A model generated the notes under the pieces. The model did no database searches. It was not told the DNA's origin and saw only the letters and a list, made by a program, of their open reading frames with translations. Shown here in pieces: positions 54,439-64,000 of a DNA stretch of 64,000 bases (positions are counted from its first letter, which is position 1; every line of letters begins with the position of its first letter). Where the stretch lies: contig CM056552.1 of assembly GCA_029721515.1 (NCBI GenBank), forward strand, positions 16,656,001 to 16,720,000. Direction: 5' to 3'. The translations under genes and the position numbers were made by a program. This DNA comes from Synanceia verrucosa. Its lineage: Eukaryota > Chordata > Actinopteri > Perciformes > Synanceiidae.

Positions 54439-54439
54439 C

Positions 54440-54518
54440 CCCCTAACTCATCCCTCCACCCCCTATCTCTTTACAGGATTGCCAGCCCGTCTACAGTTAT
54501 TCCAGGAATGCGTTGAAC
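54440..54518 (+). promoter_or_regulatory. snta1 5'UTR with probable splice acceptor and a two-codon uORF
   Basis: A C/T-rich tract ending ctctttacag at 54476 directly before the leader looks like a real 3' splice site, implying an upstream non-coding exon. The leader then contains ATG CGT TGA (54508-54516), a two-codon uORF ending two bases before the main ATG. No TATA box is obvious nearby. The acceptor is inferred, not proven. Confidence 0.45.
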
Positions 54519-54801
54519 ATGGCTGCCGCGATGAAGGCGCAGAAAACGGGACTGCTGGAACTCCGAGTGACCGTGGACCGCTGGATCCGGGTGTTGGCCA
54601 CTCTTACCGAGGACACACTCACTGTAAATCCCGGAGAGGGTGCCGAGGAGCCCGCAAAGCCCAACCTGACTCCTGCCGGTGCTATTAACGGAGACCCCCC
54701 GAACCTGAGCTCGTCCCCGGTCCCGGAAACCATCACCAACGTGAAGCGCACCGTGCGAGTTACCAAGCAAGATGTTGGAGGACTCGGAATCAGTATTAAA
54801 G
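54519..54801 (+). CDS. snta1: snta1 (alpha-1-syntrophin) coding exon 1
   Basis: Encodes residues 1-94 plus one base of codon 95. Syntrophins are adaptors bound to dystrophin/utrophin under the sarcolemma; their PDZ domain tethers nNOS, sodium channels and aquaporin-4. The start ATG sits in aacATGG. The protein opens MAAAMKAQKTGLLELRVTVD RW.., the first part of the split PH1 domain (about 10-37, with EDTLTV). A Pro-rich loop follows, then the PDZ start VRVTKQDVGGLGISIK, whose GLGI is the peptide-binding loop. TGLLELR and EDxLTV resemble SNTA1 more than SNTB1, although PETITNVKR is SNTB1-like; the cbfa2t2 neighbour decides for snta1. The donor is gtgaga. Confidence 0.93.
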
Positions 54802-57800
54802 GTGAGACACAGATATGCTGTAACATTAAATAACGACTAACTTCGGAGTCAGCGTCAGTAAGCAGCAAGTTTTGACGAGTTTGAATACAGCTCGTCCGTC
54901 GACTTGTCAGTTTAGCTAACTTCAAACTGACCGTTACAGTCAAACTAATGTGCGATAACTTCGACCTATTTCTTTAGCCCATACACGTTGTTATTCGTGT
55001 TTTAACTCTTCCTTCGTACACTTCGGGCTGTTGTTTGCACAGAGAAAAACTGACAGCTGTGATTATCTCACGCTGTGCTTCTTCTCAACGGGGAACCATT
55101 GCAGTGTCCCAGAGAGTCACCAACACCGGAGCTGGCAATTAACTGCTGTGTGTGTGACGTTAAGCTTTACTGTAACTGCACAGCATAAAACTAACCTGCT
55201 TACATTAAGAGTCAGCTTTTTTTCCACGGTAAACACCGTAGCCTAGATGTGAACTCCTAATAGCTAACAGTAATATCTACCCTGCTTCTTGTTTTGACTT
55301 TTTTAATGAGTTATTTATGGCTCCAGCAGACACACCAAAGCCAAAGCATTGACACTTCCAACAGGGTCCCCACATGAAACCAAGACAAACAACTGTGTGC
55401 AGTTGTTTTGTGTTATAACACTTGTTTTTCACCTTTATTTTGAAGGCTAATTAAGTCTATGAAAATGGAGGCACTGAAAAATACATTACTGTTTCTTTTT
55501 ACAAAATATAAAGTACTTTGTCTGTGAATGAGCATGTATTTGTCTCCACCCCAGTGGTGCTACACCTCACAGTTCCACCAGCATTGCTCCTGTGACCTCT
55601 CACTGGAAAAGGACATGACCTCTTCATATCTCACAAGCCACACTTGCATACCTGCTTTGTGTAGTGTTCGGTGTGGCTCATAACAGCCTTTGCCTTGCCT
55701 TGTTTTTTTGATCTGCAGCAACAGAATGGAGATCTCAGTGGGGGAAAAACTAAGAGGACTGAGCATTGGAAATTTATGTAAAAACAAAAGCTAAAACGGA
55801 TGTCACGGTGATAATGCAGTCTGAGCAATGTATTTTGATATTTATTTCCTGGAGGTGACCAACTTTGTTTTCCAATTCTATTCACATCAAGTTTCGCTTT
55901 TAAGAAGGATTTTTTTACACTTTATGACACCTCTTTTTGCTTTATGTCACTAATGCAATTTAGTTACCAATTAGTGCATTGTAATCTTCCTGTGGCCCAT
56001 GTTAGGTTAAACTAGATCTGTTAACATGGTGAAGTTGGTCAATGCCACTCACCTTGAGTCTAATTCATGCACTCATTCATCACAACAACCTAATACTGAA
56101 CACTGGACCTGCATTCTGACATGTAGCCTCTGCGCATTGTGTCTGCATGTAGTGACAGGTTATAACTTGGCTTGCACAGGGTTGATTTGATTGACGGTTT
56201 TGGACTCGTACCATTGTAACATTGCAAAAATGGCTCATCATTGTCGCTCCTGGTGACACGTTAATTTGAATTCTCCCCCCTCATCCACAGCTGCCGCCAA
56301 CAACAACAATAATAGCCGGCCCCCTAATGACATAAACGTAATGTCCATCTTTGTGAGAATGGTTGGCTTTGGAAATCAGACAGCATGTTATTAAAACAAA
56401 ATCATAGCTGGCATCCTGCCGGGATGACATTGTCATGATGCCTGTTGTTCAAAGCCAGGAACGAAGAGAGGGAGGAATAAGGGTCTAGTCAAGGGGTAGA
56501 AAGAGAAAGGCATAAAGAGCAAGCCATACATGCAACCACACTTGGAACAAACTGGCAAGAGGAAAAAAACTGGGGAAAAAGGAGAAAGAAATAGTAGTGT
56601 CAAATGAAACAGGGGTGAAGTAAATGAAAGAGCAGGGCAAAGTTGTTGAGGGCTAGCTAACACCACATTGTGAACAGCTGAGACAAGCAACCCACAGCAA
56701 GCAGTTGTCATTGGCCCCGGATGAAAGCTATGTGGCTGGGAGTGGAGGACTCCACTAGTGTTAATTTTAGGGAGCCCACCCCAGCTTGCAGAAAAGCATG
56801 GAGGCAGTCAACCTTTACTCTCACATGTCTAAATTTAAGAGGGGAGGTTAGGAAGTGAGGCTCCAGATCTCCAGACAGGCTGGTCAAAGCGAAGAACAGT
56901 GTGCTTCTGCAGATCCCAACCTTTGTCAAGAGCTTGGTGCCACACTTGAAGTCACAGTAACAGTATGACTTGGATTTGATGGCTTCCCAGACATTGTTTA
57001 AATCACCCCAGTGTTTCATCCCACCCCAGTTTGGCACAACATCATGTATGTTTAGTCAGTGTCAGGATATTCAGGGCAAACATTATGAAATAGTGTTTGG
57101 ATGTCACAGAGCACCTCAGATGTGCACATAGACATTTTTTTGCCAGTTAACAAGGCTCAGGTGCAGTGTTATGTAACATATCTACTATTGAAAACCTACT
57201 CTCTCCTTATGAGGCTCTACATGTTCATATGTAACCACATTATTTTGACGTTCTGTGTTGCTGCTGTTTCTTCCAGTGCTCATTGGCACTGTGTGCATCA
57301 TTCTGATTTTATTGCAGTCAACACATTGCTAGCACAAATGACTAATTAGGTACATGCCAGTTTTGCATAAGTCTGTACCATTCATTTACCTGTCATGGGT
57401 AGCTCCAGTTGCTCCACCCTACCTCCTCCACTGCCACCCTCCTGTCAGCTGAGTGACAGGCCGCCAGCTGGATGGTACTGAACTGTTTGACATGAAATGT
57501 TGGAGGAAAAAAAGGTGGAGATGGGAAGTGAATATGGGAGGATTAGGGGTTGTGTAGGAGTGGCAGACATATTGACAGTGTTTTTCCTACAATATGTCAG
57601 CCATGTTTATTCAGCAGTTAGCCTATGTTGGAAGTGAGTCTAAAGCGAAATAGACGCTGCATACTAAGGAGGCAAAGGGGTACTGTGTGCAGTACTTGTC
57701 CCTGTTGTTAGCCCTCATCTCCTTTGGCTGCCCCAAGCTCAAAACTAATAATTTGTAATTAGTGAGCAATGTATGTCAAATATCTACTTTATTTTGGGGC

Positions 57801-60267
57801 AGATGTCTAACACCGATGTCACCATCATCCTCTCAAAAGACCAAGCTCTTTCTTGCCTAATTGTCCATAAATTTGTACCACGTCCTCCATGTGTATTTGC
57901 AGCATTCATCAAGTAAAGGGACATAGCACTGCAGTTTGTTAAGTGATGTGGTTAACATGGGTTTTGTCATGTTTTAATAATGCTGAAAAGCCACTGGCCA
58001 TACCCTGCACTGACAATGATTGTTGCAAGTATGCAAGGCCTGACATCTACCCCTGCATTCAGTTCATTTTGAGTTCTGTAAATAGTCCAAGTAGTCAATA
58101 ATTGCTCATCTTTGTGCACTGAAAGGAGAATATAGAGCATTGTAATTCACTACAGTTTCAGTGCAAATTGGGGGGCAGAAGGGCAGAAGGAAAGCAGAAG
58201 GTCAGAGAAGCAACTTGTGACTAGCAGGTATTCAGATTTAATCCTCAAACCAGCTGGAGGTTTGGGAGGGGGCGGTTAGCAGGACACTGGTGTGACAGGG
58301 CAGCAGTCCATTTAAGCTGACATTCAGAACAACAATTGTGTTATTTCCCCTTAATTACTCTGATCAGGGAACAAATACATGTGAGTGTCAGCACGACTGT
58401 CAGCCTTTGAGTTAAAGCAGAAGCATTGCATCTGTCTTTTACTGAATGTAAGATAAAATTCTAGCATAGGCTTAGCATATTTCTTGCATATTTCCTTGCA
58501 TAATGTAATTTATCTCTGGTTATGTTGCTTAATTTTTATAGTATATGGTCATCAGCAAACATAGTTTTATACATTATAATAAATCGCATGTCGTATGTAA
58601 TGTGTAGTTACTTTTGGGAGAACAAAACATTTTGACTTGAGCAGAAGTCCAACAAAGAACCAATATCAGAGTATCAGAGAGTGTGAATCAGGCCATGTGT
58701 ACCTCAGCAATACGGTTCCATAGAAAGTCCATGTTAGCAGAGTTGCAACTGCTCTGCTAGAGTATTGTAATTACACAGTTTCTTCGTACAAAGCCTGATA
58801 GTTTGGCTCCCCTCGCTCAAACCAAGCCCAACAATCTCCCTCTGTTACAAAGAATTGTATTGTTTCTCATGTTTCCCATGAAGTAACACAAGGCAACTTT
58901 ATTTGTACGGCTCATTTTATACATTTGGTAATTCACAGTGCTCTTCCTAAGATATAGTGACGACAGTAACAGACTAAAAGTAACAAAAAATATGTTACAG
59001 ATCTGAAATAGTCTAAAACTGAAATGAAAAAAAAAATATTATAAAAATATTTGGCCTAAAATGAGTAGAATCGTAACTGACGGTAACTTGAGCGTCTGAG
59101 TGAAAATTGTTACACCTGAGCTGAAGCATGCTACAGAAGCTGGTGATTCCACAGTGTATTAAAGGTCCTTTGGTTCGTCCATGCCGAGCACATTCACCAC
59201 CATTTCTCTGTAAAGGGAAGCCTGTGATTTATCCACCACTGATTAGCAATATTCAGTATGGAGGTCAGTTCCAGGCGGTTGTTCTCTGACAGTCACAGCT
59301 CCACCATTTTATATTCATCACAATGTTGATTATGTTGTGATGTTATGCAAGTTTGTGGATTTTCATGCCATCTGATTGAAGTTTTGTTAACATAGAGGCT
59401 GTTGATGATAAATCCAGCACTGATATTGCCAAAGGTCCCCTTCACAACTTTAAAAACTCAATGAGCACATCATGAGTCAGAGACGTAAGTACAGGTCATC
59501 ACCTCACTCCTAATACTCAGTCATGCACTGAACTCCAATCTGATGTCACAGAGCGGTCAAGTAGAATTCTCAGACCTGAGCAACATGGTGACATGCGTCA
59601 GCTCAGTTCCCTGGTGTGTTTTTTTTTCTTTTTAATTAAGAGCATCATGCAGTGGCCTTCAAAGCAAGATACATGAGTTAAATCCAAATGAATCACCCAG
59701 AGGAAGCAACCTGTGGAAGATGTATTTAAAATTAATGAAATATAATCCTCTTTTAGATCATTTCTCACTGGCCTGAAGGCCGAAGTCCAGCTGCCAGCTG
59801 ACATTAATGACGGTATCTCTCATGAAGAGTGGAAGCCCACAGCAAGAGGCACATCCATCAGTGTACAAGCTGACCTCCATTTAACAAGAAAGGGAGGGAG
59901 AGATGGGAAACTGGAAGTTAATACAGGAGGGTAATCACTGCTCTATGTGTCTGTCCTCACAACCTCTATAGTTTAGGTGACTGAAATCACATTACATGCT
60001 CAAAATAGGGGGATTGCAGTGGTTGGAATCAAAACAGCTATTGAGTTTTCTCTTATGCTCTATATTTGACATGCAGTTGCCGGATAATGCACCATATCTT
60101 TATATTAAACTAAGCTATTTGTCTCCTGAGTCCTGTCATGCAATCTCTACCTATTAATGAAATTGGCATCTCTTCCAGCGCCATACTCCACTGCCTGAAT
60201 GTATAATGTGCATTACTAAAACATCCTAAGGTGAAACAGCAACATGTATTTTCTTATTCTCATGCAG
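54802..60267 (+). other. snta1 intron 1
   Basis: 5.47-kb intron with gtgaga donor and catgcag acceptor; the flanking codon halves join as G|GT (Gly95). It holds one fish repeat fragment near 58,890 and the inverted TGACAG/E-box motif at 57,441. A 109-codon minus-strand frame at 56,708-57,037 resembles nothing I know. Confidence 0.85.
58890..59000. repeat. Fish repeat fragment (aaggcaactttatttgta type)
   Basis: aaggcaactttatttgtacg ... tggtaattcacagtgctctt matches a widespread teleost repeat tail, in snta1 intron 1. Confidence 0.5.
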
Positions 60268-60453
60268 GTGGGAAGGAGAACAAGATGCCAATCCTCATCT
60301 CCAAGATTTTTAAGGGGCTGGCTGCTGACCAGACAGAGGCGCTTTATGTTGGTGATGCCATATTGTCTGTCAATGGATATGACTTAAGGGAGGCCACACA
60401 CGATGAGGCCGTGCAAGCGCTGAAGAAAACTGGCAAAGAAGTCATCCTTGAGG
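60268..60453 (+). CDS. snta1: snta1 coding exon 2, PDZ domain body
   Basis: Residues 95-156 and one base of 157, spliced in phase after a catgcag acceptor 5.5 kb from exon 1. It reads GGKENKMPILISKIFKGLAA, then DQTEALYVGDAILSVNG and YDLREATHDEAVQALKKTGK, ending EVILE. This is the rest of the PDZ fold; H139 at the start of helix B marks a class I PDZ (S/T-X-hydrophobic ligands). The donor is gtaagg. The next exon (family sequence VKYMK) was not found before the window ends, so the gene is partial: the second half of PH1, PH2 and the SU domain are missing. Confidence 0.95.
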
Positions 60454-62859
60454 GTAAGGTATTTTTCATTCAGAAAAAGAATCAAACCCAGATTTGACTT
60501 TTTCTTCTTTTTCTTTCTCTCATTGTCTTCTTTCTGTTTTGTCTCTGTTTTTGCTGTTAAAATGTTTGCAAAGTGACAGGAAATGCTTGCAAAACACGTC
60601 ACAATTATCAAAGAAGTCCTTCGTACTTCTTTAACTATATAATCCTCAGAGTAGGACAGAGCACAAACCTTATATTTCATGAAAAGGGAGCACTTCCCCG
60701 GCTACACTCCACTGCTCCAAATTGATATGTAGATTTAAACGATGGGAACTTGTGGTACCTTGATATGTTTGGCGGCACTCCTCCAGCACTGGTAAATTTT
60801 TCCTCGAGGGCCATATATGACGAGCTGAGAGAAGCAATCTGTTACATCAGAACTTTGATCAGACTCCTTTGGAAAGATCAAAATAATGAGTTGAAGAGGA
60901 AACCAATGACTCAAAATTCGCCAGTATTGTCATTTCTCTTTGCATCTCAGCATGCTAATGAGCAGTCTTCCCGACCATCAAACACTGTTCACACTGATGG
61001 AAAGCACTTTGTTGCTGTTCGTGTCTGAACTGAGAACTATAGAGAGCTTATATGGTAAGACCTGCTGTGCATATTAGGCAGGTTTGCAGTGGAGTCAGTC
61101 GTTATTTGCAGGTGTTGCTCATTTTCAGGTGAGCTGCCAGAACTAATGAACTTTATCTCTGTGCCCTTTTCTGACTCAATCTTACAGTTTAGCCAGATAT
61201 GTTTGTGTATACACATTTGCTTAAAAGCAAATGTCTGGCAGCAGTTGTGAATATGGCTAATCAGAAATGTAAACTTTAACCGCAAGGACAGAAGACAAGA
61301 GTGATTCATCTTGCCAACTGATTGCATCACAGGAATTCTTGCTACAAATGCACAGCGTCCAAAAGAATAGAATATGTTTCCATCAAGAACCACAAAACAC
61401 AACACTCTGTGTCTTTGCTTTCATTATTATTTCTATTGATCTGTACATTCTCTGTGTCAAAGTCTGTGTTTTGAACGAGAGCTCACTGACTGCGTCCAAA
61501 CAGTTAACGGTCAGTGATGTGAATCCAACTGACAGCTCAGACAGCTCTCAACGCGTACTTCCAGATAAAAACCTAGTATGTCGAGAAAGTCTCCTCAGGA
61601 TCTGTGGGAAACCTTAACACATATGTATTTTCAAAACAAAAACATTTCTGTGGGTTATCTTTCACAGTGGGCTAGTGTCAGTAACTTCAGTCAGCAGAGC
61701 AGATACAGCTCGAGCTACAGCCAGGGGAAATCATCGCAAATCCCCCTGCCTTACTTGTTCACAGTCAGGCAGAAAAGTGTTGATATCAGACAGCTCAACC
61801 AGTGCTGCTCTGTGATCCGTCATGTCAGGAATCATTTCATGGGTTTCCCTTCCCCCTGAGGTCCCGATGGAGGAGTGAGGAGACGAAAGAGGCTTGGAGG
61901 CACACTGAGGGGAGAGGATTGAGTGTGTGTGTGTGTGTTAGTATTTTTTTGATGTCCTAAGACCCTGTATGTGTGCCTGTCCGACCCGGAGATTGCAGGA
62001 CTGCAGAACACATACCTGTAGTGAGAAGCTTTGTAGTATTTTTAGGGAATAGAGGAACAAAAGAATGAAGCATTTGAGGGTTACGAGCTTTCCAGCTGCA
62101 GCTCTTTTTTTAAGATTCTGATTTTCTATACATGGAGTTGAAGCACAACGTTTTTTTTTTTGCATTTTATCAAGATAGTCAGCAACACAGTGAGAACCAA
62201 ACTCCTTCTTGGCACCACACTACAGGTCAGGCTAACAGTATTTCTTACATGTGTGCACAGCAACAAAAAAGTCACCACTGCTGTGCTCCAGGCAGTTTCC
62301 ATCACTCTGTGAAATTCATAACACAGACAGCCTTGACTAAGATCAAGGAGAAACTGCCTCCATCACATTAAAATATCTGGAATATGTGAACAGTAATACT
62401 TGAACATAACATTAGGACTAACATAAGCACTAAAATCAAAAGACATGCTTGCAAGTTAGCATTGCTCTCAAAGAAAATGGACCATGTTCATGATATATAC
62501 AGCTCCCTGGAGGATTTCCAATCAAAGCAGGTGGCACATTTAAGTCATAAAAGCACATTAAAACTTATGAATTATCAGTCATAACTTTTTTGATACTCTC
62601 CTACTTTGCTTGCACCCATGTTTACAAAATATTAAGCACTGACATCAACCCAGGAAGCTTTTAGCTGTTGTATGAACAAGGCCCATCTGAGAAAATGGTC
62701 TGCATCAAATATTATTACTTTCACAGCATTTAAAGGATTTACATTAGAAGCTCTGTTGGCATTCTGTGTTTGTGGCATGATTTTTTCCCCTTTGGGAGTC
62801 AGGAAGAAGAACTATTGATGATAACCAGCGCTAATACTACGCTCTGCTTCTTACCTTAA

Positions 62860-63198
62860 CTCTTTGAGTACCATTGACGTATTTCATTTCAATCATTTAA
62901 AACGCTTGAGCCCCATGAGTGTTTTTTCAGCAGTGGGTCGCCGATTACGGTCTCCTCCAGGCTGTGAGTAATGCTGGGGCTTCTGGGAGATGTAGCTGGA
63001 GCATAAAGAGATGGTGTACCCCACTGAAATCAAAGCAGGAAGTGGAGACGATCGAGATTAGAGAGCTAAACGGAGAGATTCTGAACAAAAAGTGGCAATT
63101 TTTGTGAAACTGGGCTCTGCTCTCCTCCAGATAAATCAAGAACAGAACAAGGTAAAAGCAAAAGTTTTTTTTTTCATGATGAAATAGCACTCAATGAG
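62860..63198. mobile_element. TTAA-bounded MITE, copy 2, opposite orientation
   Basis: A 339-bp copy of the 434-893 element, reversed, with TTAA at 62856-62859 and 63199-63202. The shared core is long: for example CAGGAAGTGGAGACGATCGA within about 63,032-63,060 equals the reverse of 720-750. It lacks the section that would carry the hairpin, so it is internally deleted relative to copy 1. Confidence 0.8.
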
Positions 63199-63214
63199 TT
63201 AATCAGTATAATAT

Positions 63215-63236
63215 CTCTTTGAGTGCCAGCCGTAAA
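63215..63236 (+). repeat. Orphan MITE terminus
   Basis: CTCTTTGAGTGCCAGCCGTA matches the left end of MITE copy 1 but is followed by unrelated sequence and has no TTAA at its edge. It sits 12 bases beyond copy 2's right TTAA, suggesting a decayed or nested neighbour. Confidence 0.55.
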
Positions 63237-64000
63237 CAGTAAACACCTGAGAGGGTCAGATAAGTATTACAGACCTAATGAAACCATGTAACAACAGGTG
63301 TCTTGATTTCCGCCCAGCGACATTTACAGCCTGGCTGTGAGTGTGTGTTTTAATAGAGAATAGTATGCTGCATCTTCAAACGTGTATGTTTTTTTCTGTG
63401 TGTATATGTGAAGAGAGAAAGGAGGAGGATGGAGAAGAGAGATACATGATAACCTCAATATTTTATATGGTATTTCATGTCCTGCATGTCAGTATAATTG
63501 GCCAGTCTGATGGAGCGCTGCTGCCCTAGATGCCCACCCCCTATGCATGCCAGACTGATACAGTAAAGAGCAAGGAAATAAAGCAGTGTTAGCGTTTGTG
63601 ACGGCTGAAGGAAGAGGGACGAACATGGGTTAAGAAGAACAGGTGGCTTGAAAGAAAAGCCACCTGTCTCTTATTTTGAAATATTTTAGATACAAGAGTG
63701 ATGACATATTGCAAACACAGGAACTATGGAAGTCATGCCAAACACTTATCTCCATAGCAACGGACAACACAACCACAAAGATCTATAGAAAGAGTTCCAA
63801 AAAGCTGAACTGCATAGTCAACAGCAGCAAAACAGTGACAGGTATTACAGTTTTATTAGGCCTAGTTGCTTGATAACTGGCAACATAACAGTTTTTTTGT
63901 GCTCAATTAAACCGTGTTGTTTGAATTGGAATTATGCATCAGCTACTCATTGTCTCTGGTCCATGTTAGCAGTGAGTCCTCAGCCGACAGAAATAAACAT

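Larger units (their letters stand above)
21894..54439. other. Long 5' intron / intergenic interval between cbfa2t2 and snta1
   Basis: About 32.5 kb between the two divergent genes. It holds microsatellites, three transposon or fish-repeat copies (36,922; 39,145; 50,735), a repeat tail at 45,496, pyrimidine- or purine-biased stretches (for example 38,040-38,100, 41,290-41,480, 45,840-46,010), the promoter-like cluster at 32,228-32,460 and the tentative exon at 27,599. No established protein-coding exon was recognised. Undetected cbfa2t2 first exons probably lie here. Confidence 0.6.
60454..64000 (+). other. snta1 intron 2 (partial, runs off the window)
   Basis: Begins with a gtaagg donor. No continuation of the syntrophin PDZ/PH1 sequence is seen, so the intron is longer than 3.5 kb. 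It contains MITE copy 2 and the orphan terminus at 63,215. Confidence 0.75.

Noticed and set aside
54519..60453. Assignment of the syntrophin to sntb1
   Set aside because: Part of the N-terminal linker is SNTB1-like, but TGLLELR, EDxLTV, KKTGKEV and the neighbouring cbfa2t2 favour snta1; kept as a minor alternative.
1..64000. CRISPR arrays, operons, rRNA or tRNA genes, viral genes
   Set aside because: The short repeats present are microsatellites; no spaced direct repeats, no tRNA or rRNA motifs and no viral protein wording were seen.

Overview
This window is vertebrate nuclear DNA, most likely from a teleost fish. It is gene-poor and AT-leaning, with GT-AG introns, many long CA/TG, AAT and TA microsatellites, and several interspersed repeats whose wording matches repeats common in ray-finned fish genomes. 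There is no sign of prokaryotic, organellar or viral organisation. Two protein-coding genes can be supported, and they are divergent (head to head).

Layout: positions 1-12,600 hold no recognisable gene; they contain a TTAA-flanked MITE and three degraded fish repeats. Positions about 12,690-21,893 (minus strand) carry ten coding exons of an ETO/MTG-family transcriptional corepressor, best identified as cbfa2t2 (MTGR1). They include a 3'UTR, the MYND zinc finger, NHR3, NHR2, the TAFH/NHR1 domain and the start of the common coding region. All exon phases join without a break to give 596 residues from the first shared ATG. Positions 21,894-54,475 are a long 5' intron/intergenic interval with microsatellites, a hAT-type non-autonomous element with a perfect 8-bp target duplication, a second TTAA-flanked MITE-like element, one promoter-like GC/CRE/CCAAT cluster, and one possible alternative first coding exon of cbfa2t2. 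Positions 54,519-60,453 (plus strand) carry the first two coding exons of a syntrophin, best identified as snta1. They encode a split PH1 start and most of a PDZ domain. The remaining exons lie beyond the right edge.

The pair is meaningful. From memory of the human map, CBFA2T2 and SNTA1 are neighbours in the same divergent order on chromosome 20q11, so the window looks like a conserved vertebrate block. The two proteins act in different places: CBFA2T2 is a nuclear scaffold that recruits HDAC/NCoR corepressors, and alpha-1-syntrophin is a dystrophin-complex adaptor at the membrane. No joint function is implied; shared long-range regulation of the roughly 32-kb interval between them is the plausible link.

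I found no convincing new biological system. The most informative unexplained items are two opposite-facing copies of one TTAA-bounded MITE near the two ends of the window, the non-autonomous transposons in the intergenic interval, and candidate promoters/first exons for cbfa2t2.
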